Source: DATADD01 sp046262355
Lineage (GTDB): Bacteria > Actinomycetota > CADDZG01 > WHSQ01
Reading direction: 5' to 3'
Assembly: GCA_046262355.1 (NCBI GenBank)
Contig: JBHEMX010000100.1
Span: 1 to 32,598 of the forward strand
Length of the DNA: 32,598 bases
Part shown: positions 1-8,146 of the stretch, piece after piece
Layout of the letters: each line of letters begins with the position of its first letter
How positions within the stretch are numbered: position 1 is the first letter of the stretch
The notes under the pieces: model-generated
What the model saw: the letters and a program-made list of their open reading frames with translations, nothing else
Database searches by the model: none
Told to the model about the DNA's origin: nothing
Position numbers and translations under genes: made by a program

Positions 1-177
1 GGGCCGGGCGCGATGTCCGGGCGCGAACCGATGCAGGGTGTTGTAGACGCAGAACGGGATGATGCGCCCGTCGGGCAACGCCTCCTGGATGCAGCAGCGC
101 TTGGCGCGTGAGACGTCGAAGTTGTGGCGGTCCATGAACGCCTCGATGGGCAGGCCTGGAGACCGCGGCGAAGGCAG
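1..177 (-). pseudogene. Radical SAM protein, C-terminal remnant
   Basis: On the minus strand the frame reads GLPIEAFMDRHNFDVSRAKR, then a Cys-Cys pair, then LPDGRIIPFCVYN and NTLHRF before it leaves the window. A CC...LPDGR-IPFC-YN arrangement resembles the C-terminal part of radical SAM enzymes of the tetraether-synthase-like group; this is recalled family resemblance, not a search result. The frame is closed upstream by an in-frame TAA at 178-180, so the catalytic CxxxCxxC domain is missing and at most about 58 codons precede the window edge. It is probably a 5'-truncated remnant, and its true end lies outside the window. The region 181-335 carries nothing I recognise. Confidence 0.4.
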
Positions 178-335
178 TTACGTGGCACTGCCGCGCGCGC
201 GGCAAAGAAGGTCAGAATTCCAAAGAGTCAGCGGCCTGGGATGTCAACTTCGGCGGGGAGCAGGTCAGAGAGCAGAAACTCCGCTGAGCTGAGAGGGCCA
301 ATCTTTACAACTCAGCGCTAGCATCGGCCTCGCAG

Positions 336-742
336 ATGGGCACCGGAACCTTTCCCACCGACGACATGGAGCTCACGCGCTTGCTGGTCGTGGCCGACCT
401 CGAGCGGGCGCGGGAGTGGTACACGAACGTGCTCGGGGCGAGCCTCTATCGCGAGTACGGAGGCGCGGCCTGCGTGCTGTCGCTGCTCGGCGACTGGCTC
501 CTCCTCGTCGCCGGCGGGGGTCCGACGGAGGACAAGCCGACGGTCACCTTCGCCCCCCCGACGATCCCGACCGCGTCAGCGCCGAGTTGATCTTCCGCGT
601 TCCCGACTGCCGCGCCGCCTACGAAACCCTGAGCGCGCGCGGAGCCGTGTTCCTGACCCCGCCGATCGACCGCCGCGGCGAGATCCGCGCCTTCTTCCGA
701 GACCTGGACGGGCACCTGTTCGAGATAAGCGAGCTGACCTAA
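336..742 (+). pseudogene. VOC (glyoxalase/bleomycin-resistance fold) protein, frameshifted
   Basis: The first part (from 336, or from a second ATG at 366) reads MELTRLLVVADLERAREWYT and a typical first VOC beta-alpha-beta-beta module. The second part, in another frame up to 742, reads ELIFRVPDCRAAYETL and ends GEIRAFFRDLDGHLFEISEL, whose FEIS glutamate is the usual metal ligand of the fold. The two halves join at a run of seven C at 553-559; one additional C would restore a single protein of about 125-135 residues, normal for a one-domain VOC protein. Its substrate cannot be told. No convincing ribosome binding site precedes either ATG. A sequencing error in the C run is as likely as a real mutation. 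Confidence 0.75.
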
Positions 743-794
743 CCGGCGTGCCCTGAGGTTGTGGACTCACCGAAGCCGCGACGAATGATGAAAC

Positions 795-1208
795 CTACGC
801 GGTTGTGGCAACCTCGATCGGCACGACCTCAAGAAACTTCGCCGTATCCGCGAAGTGCCGGAACCGCACGATCTTGACGTCACGAATATCCCAGACGTGC
901 GCGACCGGGAGATCCAGCCGCTTGCCGGTGGCCTTCCCGGTTCCCGTGTAGCGGACGAGCGCCACCACAGTCTCCCCCGATGCGATGAATTCCTCCGGCG
1001 AGACCTCGAAGTCCGGGATGTCTTCGATGAGGGGGCCAAAGACCTTCTCGGCCACCGATTCCCAGTTCCGGTGCAGACCGCCGTATGGCATGCCCTGGGC
1101 CTCGTACCACTCGAGTTCGTCCGCCAGTGCCCCGAGTACGGCTGGTACATCCCCTCGCCTGAAGGCCTCGTAAACGACCCTGACTATGTCGACACTCTGC
1201 TGTCCCAT
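795..1208 (-). CDS. SnoaL/NTF2-like protein
   Basis: A small protein of about 137 residues starting MGQQSVDIVRVVYEAFRRGD and containing LADELEWYEAQGMPYGG and VALVRYTGTGKATGKRLDLP, the pattern of the SnoaL-like/ketosteroid-isomerase-like NTF2 cone fold. Members bind small hydrophobic ligands or act as isomerases or hydrolases; no catalytic role can be assigned here. The start at 1208 is chosen over an upstream in-frame start at 1232 because AAGGAGG lies about 6 nt before it. It follows the methyltransferase (stop at 1244) by 35 nt on the same strand and is probably cotranscribed with it. The frame is intact. Confidence 0.85.
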   Translation of the reverse strand: MGQQSVDIVRVVYEAFRRGDVPAVLGALADELEWYEAQGMPYGGLHRNWESVAEKVFGPLIEDIPDFEVSPEEFIASGETVVALVRYTGTGKATGKRLDLPVAHVWDIRDVKIVRFRHFADTAKFLEVVPIEVATTA

Positions 1209-1243
1209 AGCCTCCTCCTTAGCTCGCGTCATTCCTTCACCAC

Positions 1244-2115
1244 TCAGGTGCCTCGCTTGTGCGCGAGCACGAGCAGATACTCGTAGTGGAGCGCCGCGGG
1301 ACCCTCAGGGGGACCCCTGGTTCGCGCTCGTGGCGAACTGAAGGAAGTCCCGATCAACCGCCGCCGCCCTCTCGGGCTCGTCGGCGAGGCTTGCGTAGAT
1401 CGCGATTACGGGCCCGAAGGTCGCCTTACAGAACTCGCGATAGGCGCTCGGACTGTCGACCCTCTCGACGTACTCCTTGCGGGCCATCTCCAGCGACTCC
1501 ACCCTGTCGCCAAAGAGCTTCCGCACATGCTCTTCGCTACCCCACATGAGCGGCGACGGCGCTCCCGGCGGAGAGGGTGGTGCGTAGGGCGCGAGGACCC
1601 CAAAGAAGCCCGCCGCGAGTCCCTCCGGCGTGAAGTTGATCATCCCGATCGTGCCCCCGGGCCGACAAACCCGCACGAGCTCGTCCGCCACCGCGTGATG
1701 GTTGGGAGCAAAAATCACTCCGAACGAGGAGGTGACGACGTCGAACTCAGATTCGTCAAAGGGCAGGTCCTCCGCGTCGGCCTCCATCCACTCGAGCTCC
1801 ACCCCATGAGCCTTCGCTTCGCGCCGGCCCGCCTCGAAGTTCGCCGGCGTGAGATCCGAGGCCACGACGTGGGCCCCCGCCTCGGCGGCGCGGATCGCCG
1901 TGTTCCCGGTCCCCGCGGCCACGTCGAGCACGCGGTCTCCGGGTGAGATCCCACACGCCGTCACAAGGAGCGGCCCCAGCTCCCAGACGGTCTCGAGCGC
2001 GAACCTGTGGTAGTCGCCGAGCGCCCAGACGGCTCGCGTGGCAGCTTTGAGCTGCGAGTCAGCCTCTTCCTTTCCGTCTTCACTCGAATGCCTTAGGGAT
2101 AGTCGTATTGCCCAT
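1244..2115 (-). pseudogene. Class I SAM-dependent methyltransferase (UbiE-like), two frameshifts
   Basis: The long central frame carries the SAM-binding motif DRVLDVAAGTGNTAIRAAEA, then DLTPANFE, EADAEDLPF and FDVVTSSFGVIFAPN, diagnostic of a class I methyltransferase of the UbiE/menaquinone type; the substrate is unknown. Both ends are in other frames. At the 5' side, GGAGGA followed by ATG at 2115 gives MGNTTIPKAFE and then a stop, while the main frame resumes with EDGKEEADSQLKAATRAV. At the 3' side the main frame stops at 1305 just after ANQGSP, and a neighbouring frame continues EGPAALHYEYLLVLAHKRGT to a TGA at 1244-1246, the normal ending of this family. The 3' shift coincides with a G5 run at 1308-1312 that is one base too long. 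It lies downstream of a TPR-LuxR regulator and a shared dyad. Confidence 0.8.
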
Positions 2116-2292
2116 CGTTCTCCTCCGCTCTGGTCGACGCGTCGACGGGTCGTCGAGCGCTCCCGCGTCCGCCGTGCTCTCCCCTCGCGCTGGCTTCCCA
2201 CTTCGTCGATCCGCGCCAGCGCTGCTACCTCTGCCATCAATGGCATCGACGCGGATCGACGTTTCATGACGGAGAAGGTAGTGCGAACGCGA

Positions 2293-2324
2293 CCTCCCGA
2301 CTTCGCCAGAACCGACCATCTTGC
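2293..2324. promoter_or_regulatory. Operator-like 32-bp site between regulator and methyltransferase
   Basis: This segment begins CCTCCCGAC and ends CCATCTTGC, and matches the segment 5778-5809 at 27 of 32 positions counted by eye. The copy here is a degenerate form of the perfect dyad found there. It lies in the 236-nt gap between the TPR-LuxR regulator (stop at 2352) and the methyltransferase (start near 2115), both on the minus strand. Binding by the LuxR regulators is inferred from position and symmetry only. Confidence 0.6.
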
Positions 2325-2338
2325 GGCCGGATCGGAAC

Positions 2339-2354
2339 TAGCCAGTCTTGGCTA
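2339..2354. repeat. Short inverted repeat at the regulator stop
   Basis: TAGCCA-GTCT-TGGCTA is a perfect 6-bp dyad with a 4-nt loop that includes the stop codon of the minus-strand LuxR gene. It is too short and AT-rich for a convincing intrinsic terminator and has no T tract. Confidence 0.3.
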
Positions 2355-4020
2355 TTCGTCCGCGTCGTCGAGCAAGCCCGACCGCACGCCGTACGCGGCC
2401 GCGGCAGTCCGCGACGGGGACATCGAGCTTGCGCAGGATGTTTGTGACGTGGCGATGGACAGTGTGCTCGCTTACCAGGCGATCAGCGATTTGCCGGTTG
2501 GTGAGCCCCTTGGCCAGGTGTCTTAGCACCTCGCGCTCGCGCCGTGTGACCTCCGGCACCCGCGAACCATTTCCACCTCGGATCGGACCTTCGAGCAGCC
2601 GAAGCGCGCGCTCTGCCTCGGCGTCGGCGCCGAGTTCAACCAGTCGATCACGCGCGGCGACCGCTTCGCGCTCGGCCACATCGGTGCGCCAAGCGTGACC
2701 AGGCTCGTCGCAAGATCGATCCTCACCTGGGAGGCCTCGAACGGCGCGCCGCTTCGCTCGAAGCAGTCCAGGGCGTCTTCCAGAAGCGCCCGGGCCTTCT
2801 CATGCTTCCCGCGGGCGGCTTCCAGGAGGCCCTCGGTCAGATCGGTGCGGGCCCTGAGCGGAGCCGTCCCGATGAGCCCTTCGATTTCCCTAAGCGCCTC
2901 GAGAGCAGTGGCAGCGTCCTCGAGCTCGCCGCGCGCGATCCGGGCGTGGACGAGCAGCTCGAGCACGGGAGCGCGGTCGAGCTTGCGCTCGTCGGGCAGC
3001 CGGCGCAGAAGCTTCTCGCCAAGCTCGACAGCGCGAAGCGACTCGCCCTGATCCAGCGCCAGCCGGGCGCGGCAAAGTTGGGAAGCCGGTGAAGCACCCG
3101 CCCGGTCCAGCAGCTGCACTACGTCCGCGACCCTTCCCTGCCGCCGTCTCAACTCGGCCAGACCCACCAGCGGGCCCTCGGCCCAAGCCGGACGAACTCG
3201 AGAAGTCTTCGATCGAGCTTTCCAGCAAGTTCTCTGCATCGGCCCACCGACCGCGCCAGAGATGGACCGCGCCGTACTCGGCCCGGCAGAACGCGAGCAT
3301 GTAGCGGCTCCCGTAGCGCTCCGCGAACTCGGCTATCCGGTCGCACCACTCGAAGGCGCGCTCGTAGTCGAGCACGGCGGTGCAGGCCGTGACTAAGAAG
3401 CAGCAGGCCCACGCGCACGAGATTGGGACCGTCGCCTCGCCCGCCAGGGCCGTGACCGTGGCCTCGTCGAGGCAGCGCATGCCCTCTTCGACCCGAGCGC
3501 ATGCGACCAGGGTGGATCCCTGGAGGGCAAGGCCGAGCATCTCGAGATCGGGAACGTCGAATTCCCGTCCCAGCTGAGCCGCCAGGGCAGCAAGCTCCTC
3601 TGCCTTGGTGGTGTCGCCGCAGATATGTGCGATGTAGCCCTCGTGGAAGGCGAGCCAGCCGTGATCAGGTCCCGGGTCCAGAGGTTCGAGCATGCGCCCG
3701 GCCCGCTGCAGCCACCCGCTCGCCACCGACAGGGCGCCTTGGAAGTCGAGGTGATCGGCTGCGAGCCACGTGGCCATGCGGGCCGCGCTCGCCGGATGTC
3801 GGCCCGCCTTGTAGAGGCGGTAGGCGCGGGCGCGGCTCTCGAAAACCGCGCTCGCGTCATCGAGCCACCACGCCGCCCAACTGAGCCCCTCGAGGGCTTC
3901 GGCCGATTCGTGGGACTCCAACTCCTGCTCGAATGCGGCCCGAGCTTGCGCCCATGAACCCTTGGCGAGAGCCAACCAACCCTGGCTCAGGCGCTCGTCG
4001 ACAGGCGCGATCTCCGACAT
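2352..4020 (-). pseudogene. TPR-LuxR transcriptional regulator, at least three frameshifts
   Basis: A protein of the same architecture as the divergent intact regulator at 4104-5765: a helical TPR-like N-terminal array (MSEIAPVDERLSQGWLALAK; later AFEQELESHESAEALEGLSW) and a C-terminal LuxR/GerE helix-turn-helix (VTRREREVLRHLAKGLTNRQ, then IADRLVSEHTVHRHVTNIL). The reading changes frame near 3190-3200, near 2690 and near 2415. After the last shift the expected C terminus SRTAAAAYGVRSGLLDDADE is found, ending at the TAG at 2352-2354. The start is taken at the ATG at 4020; a GTG at 4047 is also in frame, and neither has a strong ribosome binding site. Total length would match the 553-residue paralogue. 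With three separate shifts it is probably nonfunctional unless the sequence is in error. Confidence 0.8.
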
Positions 4021-4103
4021 AAGAGAAGAGTAGGTCTCGAGGAGCACTTGTGGCTACGTGCCATAGACGGACGGGATGGTGAGATTCTCCGTACTCTCTA
4101 AGC
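4021..4103. promoter_or_regulatory. Divergent intergenic region between two LuxR paralogues
   Basis: Only 83 nt separate the two divergently read regulators, so both promoters must lie here or inside the genes. I see no clear -35/-10 pair and no perfect dyad. The shared dyads lie on the far side of each regulator. Confidence 0.45.
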
Positions 4104-5765
4104 GTGGATCCCGAGGCCCAATCAAACTCGAGCGGCCTAGAGGTCATCGAAAGGGGGAACCAGGCCCTCAAGCGCGGGGCCTGGGAAGAGGCCCGCGGCC
4201 TGTTCGAAGATGCACTTCGACAAGAGGAGACACCGGAGGCCCTCGAGGGTCTGGGGCGGGCCTGCTGGTGGCTCGACGATGTCGCCCGCGTTGCCGAGGC
4301 TCGCGAGCGCGCCTATCGAGCCTACCGCCGACGCGGCGATGCCCGGGGCGCCGCGCGAATCGCCCTGGAACTGGCCGAGGATGCCCTCATCTTCCGCGCC
4401 GAGGAGGCCGTTTGGAATGGCTGGACCGAGCGTGCCCGGCGGCTGCTCGCGGATCTCGAACCGTCGCCGGAGCATGCCGTCCTAGCGGTGCGCGACGCGT
4501 TCTTCGCGTTCATGCTCGCTGCCGACATGGAGGCGGCACGCCGAAGCGCCGCCGATGCCATCGACGTCGCGATGCGTTTTGAGATGTTCGATCTCGAGAT
4601 GCTGGCGCGCGCGATCGATGGCGTCGCGCGAGTGGCGGAAGGGAAAGTTGCCGAGGGAATGCGGATCCTCGATGAGGCCACCGCGGCCGCGACGTCCGGT
4701 GAGATGCACGACGTCGAACTGATCGGCAACACGTGCTGCTTCATGATCTATGGATGCGAGCGCGTCCGCGACTTCTCCCGAGCCGCGCAGTGGTGCGAGC
4801 GCGTACGCGAGTTCAGCGAGCGCAATGGGCTGACGTCCCTGCTTGGCGTATGCCGTACGCACTACGCGATGGTCCTCGCCTTCGCGGGTGCGTGGGCCGA
4901 GGCGGAGGCCGAGCTCGTGGGCGCGGCCGAGCAGCTCGCGCTCCGCCCGGCACAGGCGGCAGAGGGCGTGGCGCGCCTCGGTGAGTTGCGTCGGCGTCAG
5001 GGGCGACACGAAGAGGCGCTAAAGCTTTTTGAGGAGGTCGCGTTCCTGCCGGAAGCCCAGATCGGACGGGGCCTACTCGCCCTCGATCAAGATGACTACG
5101 CCGAGGCGGCGAACCTAGCGGAACGACTCCTCCGTCAGATCCCGGTCTCGGATCGTATGCAACGTGTGCACGCGTACGAACTCGTCGCCCGCGCGCGAGC
5201 AGCTCTCGGGGACCTCGCCGCGGCGCGCCAAGCACTCTCAGAGGTTGAATCCGCGGCCGACGACATCGGCACGACAGAGATGCGAGCCGCCGCGGCGTTC
5301 ACGGGAGGGGCTGTTGCGCTCGCGTCCGGAGAAGCCGATCGTGCTCGCTCCTTACTGGAGGATGCGATCGACCTCTACGAGCGCAGCCGGATGCCCTACG
5401 AATCGGCGGAAGCGCGGCTTCTGCTCGCCCGCACCCTCATCGCGCTCGACCAACGAGATCGCGTCGAGGTCGAGGCACACCGCGCTGCCGCGACGTTCGC
5501 TCGCCTCGGCGCGGTTCACGCGGAGAAGGTCGCCCGGAAGACGGTCGCGGCGCCCACCACGGGCAAGAGAGCCGGACCACTCACCCGTCGTGAACTCGAG
5601 ATCCTGTCGCTGGTCGGCGACGGTCTGAGCGACAAGGTCATCGCGGAGCGGCTGACGATCAGCGAGCACACCGTGCATCGGCACATATCCAACATCCTGA
5701 CGAAGTTAAACGTCCCGTCGCGAGCCGCTGCCGCGGCTCAGGCCGCCAAACTCGGCCTTCTCTGA
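4104..5765 (+). CDS. TPR-LuxR family transcriptional regulator
   Basis: An intact 553-residue protein. Residues from about 20 to 470 are alanine/leucine-rich helical repeats of TPR type (for example EARGLFEDALRQEETPEALE and ARSLLEDAIDLYERSRMPYE). The last 65 residues are a LuxR/GerE DNA-binding domain: LTRRELEILSLVGDGLSDKV, then IAERLTISEHTVHRHISNIL and TKLNVPSRAAAAA. There is no Walker A motif, so it is not an ATP-binding MalT/LAL protein; the signal sensed is unknown. The GTG at 4104 begins MDPEAQSNSSGLEVIERGNQ; no strong ribosome binding site precedes it, and a later start is possible. It is divergent from a broken paralogue and is followed by a perfect dyad and a cupin gene, its most likely target. 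Confidence 0.88.
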   Translation: MDPEAQSNSSGLEVIERGNQALKRGAWEEARGLFEDALRQEETPEALEGLGRACWWLDDVARVAEARERAYRAYRRRGDARGAARIALELAEDALIFRAEEAVWNGWTERARRLLADLEPSPEHAVLAVRDAFFAFMLAADMEAARRSAADAIDVAMRFEMFDLEMLARAIDGVARVAEGKVAEGMRILDEATAAATSGEMHDVELIGNTCCFMIYGCERVRDFSRAAQWCERVREFSERNGLTSLLGVCRTHYAMVLAFAGAWAEAEAELVGAAEQLALRPAQAAEGVARLGELRRRQGRHEEALKLFEEVAFLPEAQIGRGLLALDQDDYAEAANLAERLLRQIPVSDRMQRVHAYELVARARAALGDLAAARQALSEVESAADDIGTTEMRAAAAFTGGAVALASGEADRARSLLEDAIDLYERSRMPYESAEARLLLARTLIALDQRDRVEVEAHRAAATFARLGAVHAEKVARKTVAAPTTGKRAGPLTRRELEILSLVGDGLSDKVIAERLTISEHTVHRHISNILTKLNVPSRAAAAAQAAKLGLL

Positions 5766-5777
5766 GCCTCCTCTGAG

Positions 5778-5809
5778 CCTCCCGACATGGCCGGAATCGG
5801 CCATCTTGC
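5778..5809. promoter_or_regulatory. Operator-like dyad upstream of cupin gene
   Basis: The core at 5787-5804 is ATGGCCG-GAAT-CGGCCAT, a perfect 7-bp dyad with a 4-nt spacer, embedded in a 32-nt segment that also occurs at 2293-2324 (27 of 32 identical). It starts 13 nt after the LuxR stop and lies about 100 nt before the cupin start. A further half site AAATGGCCGAG follows near 5824. The length fits a dimeric LuxR-type operator. It could also act as a weak hairpin after the regulator gene, but no T tract follows. Confidence 0.6.
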
Positions 5810-5906
5810 CCCGGTCGCGAGAAATGGCCGAGACGAGCGATGAGGCGACAGCCTGACGGCGCGCATCCTTTCGAGTCGAGATGGCCACGACCGAAAGGAG
5901 TGGGTG

Positions 5907-6425
5907 ATGAGTCTTCCGCAAACGACCAGCGGCTATGCTCTGGGCCCAGATGATGGCGAGGCGGTGTGGTTCAACGGGGGGCTGGGACTTCTCAAGGCAA
6001 CGGCAGAACAAACCCAGGGTCGCTTCGCGGCCTTCGAGCTCGTTATGCGCGAGGGGTTCTCTGCTCCCCTGCATGTCCACCGAGATGACGATGAGTTCTT
6101 CCTGGTGCTCGACGGCGAGATCCGAATCCAGCTCGGTGACGACGTGATCGACGGAGTTCCGGGTTCGCTTGTGTACGGACCTCGCGACGTGCCCCATTCG
6201 TTCCGCGTCGATTCAAAGGAGGCACGCATCCTCTTGTTCTTCGGACCGGCCGGCGTGGAGGGGTTCTTCCGCGAGGGCAGTAAACCCGCTCGATCCCGGA
6301 CGCTGCCGCCTAAGGACGAGGAGCTCCTCGACAAGGACGCGCTCATGGCGATCGCGAAGGGCTACGGCCAGAAGCTCGTAGGGCCGCCGCTGGGCCCAAG
6401 AACCAAAGCACAAGCAGTCGGTTAG
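5907..6425 (+). CDS. Cupin domain protein (quercetinase-like)
   Basis: A 172-residue single-domain cupin. Cupin motif 1 is visible as HVHRDDDEFFLVLDGEIRIQ, with both histidines and the glutamate of a metal site, and motif 2 as GSLVYGPRDVPHSFRV with its histidine. The metal-binding residues are intact, so an oxygenase or isomerase activity is possible; the substrate is unknown. The ATG at 5907 is preferred over the GTG at 5904 because AAAGGAG lies 6 nt before the ATG. It sits downstream of the intact TPR-LuxR regulator and its dyad and is probably under that regulator. It ends before a long hairpin that may terminate it. Confidence 0.88.
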   Translation: MSLPQTTSGYALGPDDGEAVWFNGGLGLLKATAEQTQGRFAAFELVMREGFSAPLHVHRDDDEFFLVLDGEIRIQLGDDVIDGVPGSLVYGPRDVPHSFRVDSKEARILLFFGPAGVEGFFREGSKPARSRTLPPKDEELLDKDALMAIAKGYGQKLVGPPLGPRTKAQAVG

Positions 6426-6442
6426 ATATCCGATTGCTGATA

Positions 6443-6493
6443 ATGAGCGGCGGAAGCTCGGGTTTCCCATACGAACCAGATTCCGCCGCTCAT
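6443..6493. terminator. Long hairpin between convergent genes
   Basis: ATGAGCGGCGGAA at 6443-6455 is the exact reverse complement of TTCCGCCGCTCAT at 6481-6493, a 13-bp perfect stem. The 25-nt interior contains a smaller GGTT/AACC pairing. It lies 17 nt after the cupin stop and about 200 nt before the convergent hydrolase stop, so a bidirectional terminator is plausible. There is no T tract on either side, so a factor-independent terminator is not certain. The rest, 6494-6690, shows no gene I can support. Confidence 0.5.
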
Positions 6494-6690
6494 GCCTGCA
6501 CAAGGCTGGCACTCCGGTCTGGGCCGCTAGCCTCGTGGTCATATGAGAACACTGCGTCAACCGCGCTGCTTTGCTCTTGGACTCGCGCACCATCATGCTC
6601 TGACATTTCCGTATACGACTCGGCCGCTGAGTCCCGGTTTAGAAGCGGGGTCCGCTCCAGCGACGAGTCATGCGGCCACACGACCATGCC

Positions 6691-7545
6691 TCAGGTCAGC
6701 GAACGCGCCAAAGCGGATGCCATCGTCGGAAGCTCGCCCAGTATTGTGAAGTGCCCATGTCCCGGCAGCACACGCAGGTTGGATCCGGCGATCACCTCCG
6801 AGGTGTGGCGGCTGTGCGCCAGAGGTAGGAGCGTGTCTAGCTCGCCGTGCACGACGTGGACCGGCGCGGCGATGGCGCTCGGGTCGAAGGGCCATGAGCG
6901 GCCCTGGACAAAGATGTCCTGTGCGTAACCCGTTACGCCCTGACGAAATGCCTCGGCGCGCGCCGACGCGAGGAGCCGTGCGATCTCTTCGTTCGCGTAC
7001 AGCTGTTCGTCGGGCTTCGGAAGCTCGAAGCCGGACGCTGCGAGGAACCCACCACCGTCTGCGCCGAACCGTTCCACGCTCCACGCGACAGCCGCCTCCT
7101 CGTCGGGCAAGCGCATGAGTTCGCTCTCCGTGTCCGAATAGCCCTCCCAAGCATCCGGCCAGGCCATGTTCGTCACCCCTCCAAGGATGATGCCCGCCAA
7201 CACACGCACTCCGAGCACCGCGGCGCACGCCACCGCATACGGACCACCGGACGAGTGACCAGCGACGACGAAGCGGTCGATCCCGAGCGCATCCGCGAGC
7301 GCAGCCACGTCCGTGGGCCAATCGTCCATCGACCGATCCGGCTGCGGCGACGAGCGCCCGTAGCTGGGGCGATCGAGTGAGACGACCCGAACCTCCTCGG
7401 CCAGAAACCATTGTTCGAGGTAGGCGAGGCGTAGGCGGCTCGAGGGCGCACCGTGGAAGAAGAAGACACAAGGCCAATCCGGCTGACCTATGTCCGTATA
7501 CGCCAGCTCGCGCCCACCGGCAACATCCACCTGCGAGTCCCTCAT
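6691..7545 (-). CDS. Alpha/beta hydrolase
   Basis: An intact 284-residue protein of the alpha/beta hydrolase fold. The oxyanion motif FFFHGAPSSRLRL is near residue 29, the nucleophile elbow VVAGHSSGGPYAVA is near residues 92-105, the acid probably lies in VVHGELDTLLP, and the catalytic histidine in GHGHFTILGE near the C terminus. The triad is therefore complete; the substrate (ester, epoxide or lactone) cannot be read from the sequence. The ATG at 7545 is supported by AGAGGAGGGG about 6 nt upstream. It stands alone on the minus strand and converges on the cupin gene. Confidence 0.9.
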   Translation of the reverse strand: MRDSQVDVAGGRELAYTDIGQPDWPCVFFFHGAPSSRLRLAYLEQWFLAEEVRVVSLDRPSYGRSSPQPDRSMDDWPTDVAALADALGIDRFVVAGHSSGGPYAVACAAVLGVRVLAGIILGGVTNMAWPDAWEGYSDTESELMRLPDEEAAVAWSVERFGADGGGFLAASGFELPKPDEQLYANEEIARLLASARAEAFRQGVTGYAQDIFVQGRSWPFDPSAIAAPVHVVHGELDTLLPLAHSRHTSEVIAGSNLRVLPGHGHFTILGELPTMASALARSLT

Positions 7546-7799
7546 CAGATACCCCTCCTCTTAAACCCGGCGGGGCTGCCTTCCGATGGCGTCCGAGCAC
7601 GCCCCAGTCGTTTGGCCGATCGCGATCAAAGTAGACGTTGGCACGACCGTACGCACGGAGACACTTGGCGCGTCCGCAACTCGACTCTCGAGTGCCCATG
7701 CACACTCAACCAGGAAGGACCTGACCGGCTTTAAGTCGGTGGCCGAGCCTTGAACACCGATGACTCGGTGCATCGCGCTGACGAGATCACGTGTCACGA

Positions 7800-7847
7800 G
7801 GGCGGACCAAAGCGGACCGGAAACCGGGACCAAAAGCCGGACCGGAG
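7800..7847. repeat. Imperfect 12-nt tandem repeat, four units
   Basis: Successive 12-mers read GGGCGGACCAAA, GCGGACCGGAAA, CCGGGACCAAAA and GCCGGACCGGAG. They can also be read as two 24-nt units. Function unknown. Confidence 0.5.
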
Positions 7848-7886
7848 GCGCAAGGCACGAAATTCTTCCGACTAAATCTTGGCGCG

Positions 7887-8030
7887 TCATCGTGCCCAGG
7901 GGGACTTGGGCACCTCAAATCCGCCCACGACGACAAGGCCGTGGCGCGAAACAGCAGGTCGCGCCCGTTCCCTTCTGGTTGGTGCCCTTCCGGGGGCACG
8001 GGGTGGGGCACTCCCTACATCTGTGCACGG
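7887..8030. repeat. Dispersed repeat, copy 1 (rearranged)
   Basis: The plus-strand part 7887-7961 aligns with 18076-18153, sharing CGTGCCCA, CCTCAAA, GACnA-GGC and GCAGGTCG. The other characteristic part, TGCACAGATGTAGGGAGTGC with a following GGGGCAC/CCGGG stretch, is present on the opposite strand at about 7982-8030. The two halves are thus inverted relative to each other compared with copies 2 and 3. Confidence 0.55.
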
Positions 8031-8083
8031 AAGCACCGCCCACTCGTTCGCGAACCGGCGGTCGCGCCCAAAGACGAGGATGC

Positions 8084-8104
8084 CGCCCCGCCTGGCGCGG
8101 GGCG
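8084..8104 (-). terminator. GC-rich hairpin after reductase gene
   Basis: CGCCCCGC-5 nt-GCGGGGCG forms a perfect 8-bp stem 43 nt downstream of the minus-strand stop at 8147. A T tract is missing, so it is only a candidate terminator for the oxidase-reductase operon. Confidence 0.4.
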
Positions 8105-8146
8105 AACGGTCGAGTTCCTTCACACCTGCTCTCCTAGCGGCGTGCC

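Larger units (their letters stand above)
7546..8146. other. 600-nt region without a supported gene
   Basis: No open frame in this stretch has a recognisable domain or ribosome binding site. It contains a short tandem repeat (7800-7847), a dispersed repeat copy (7887-8030) and a GC-rich hairpin (8084-8104), listed separately. A minus-strand frame from about 7890 to 7561 is open but shows no family features. Confidence 0.6.

Noticed and set aside
2116..2267. N-terminal extension of the methyltransferase to 2267
   Set aside because: The extension is basic low-complexity sequence without homology, whereas an ATG with GGAGGA at 2115 gives a normal N terminus after one frame change.
6443..6493. 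Integron attC site
   Set aside because: The hairpin lacks the GTTRRRY/RYYYAAC core sites expected of attC.
7561..7890. Minus-strand frame of about 109 codons
   Set aside because: Overlaps the tandem repeat and the dispersed repeat, has no ribosome binding site and no domain pattern.
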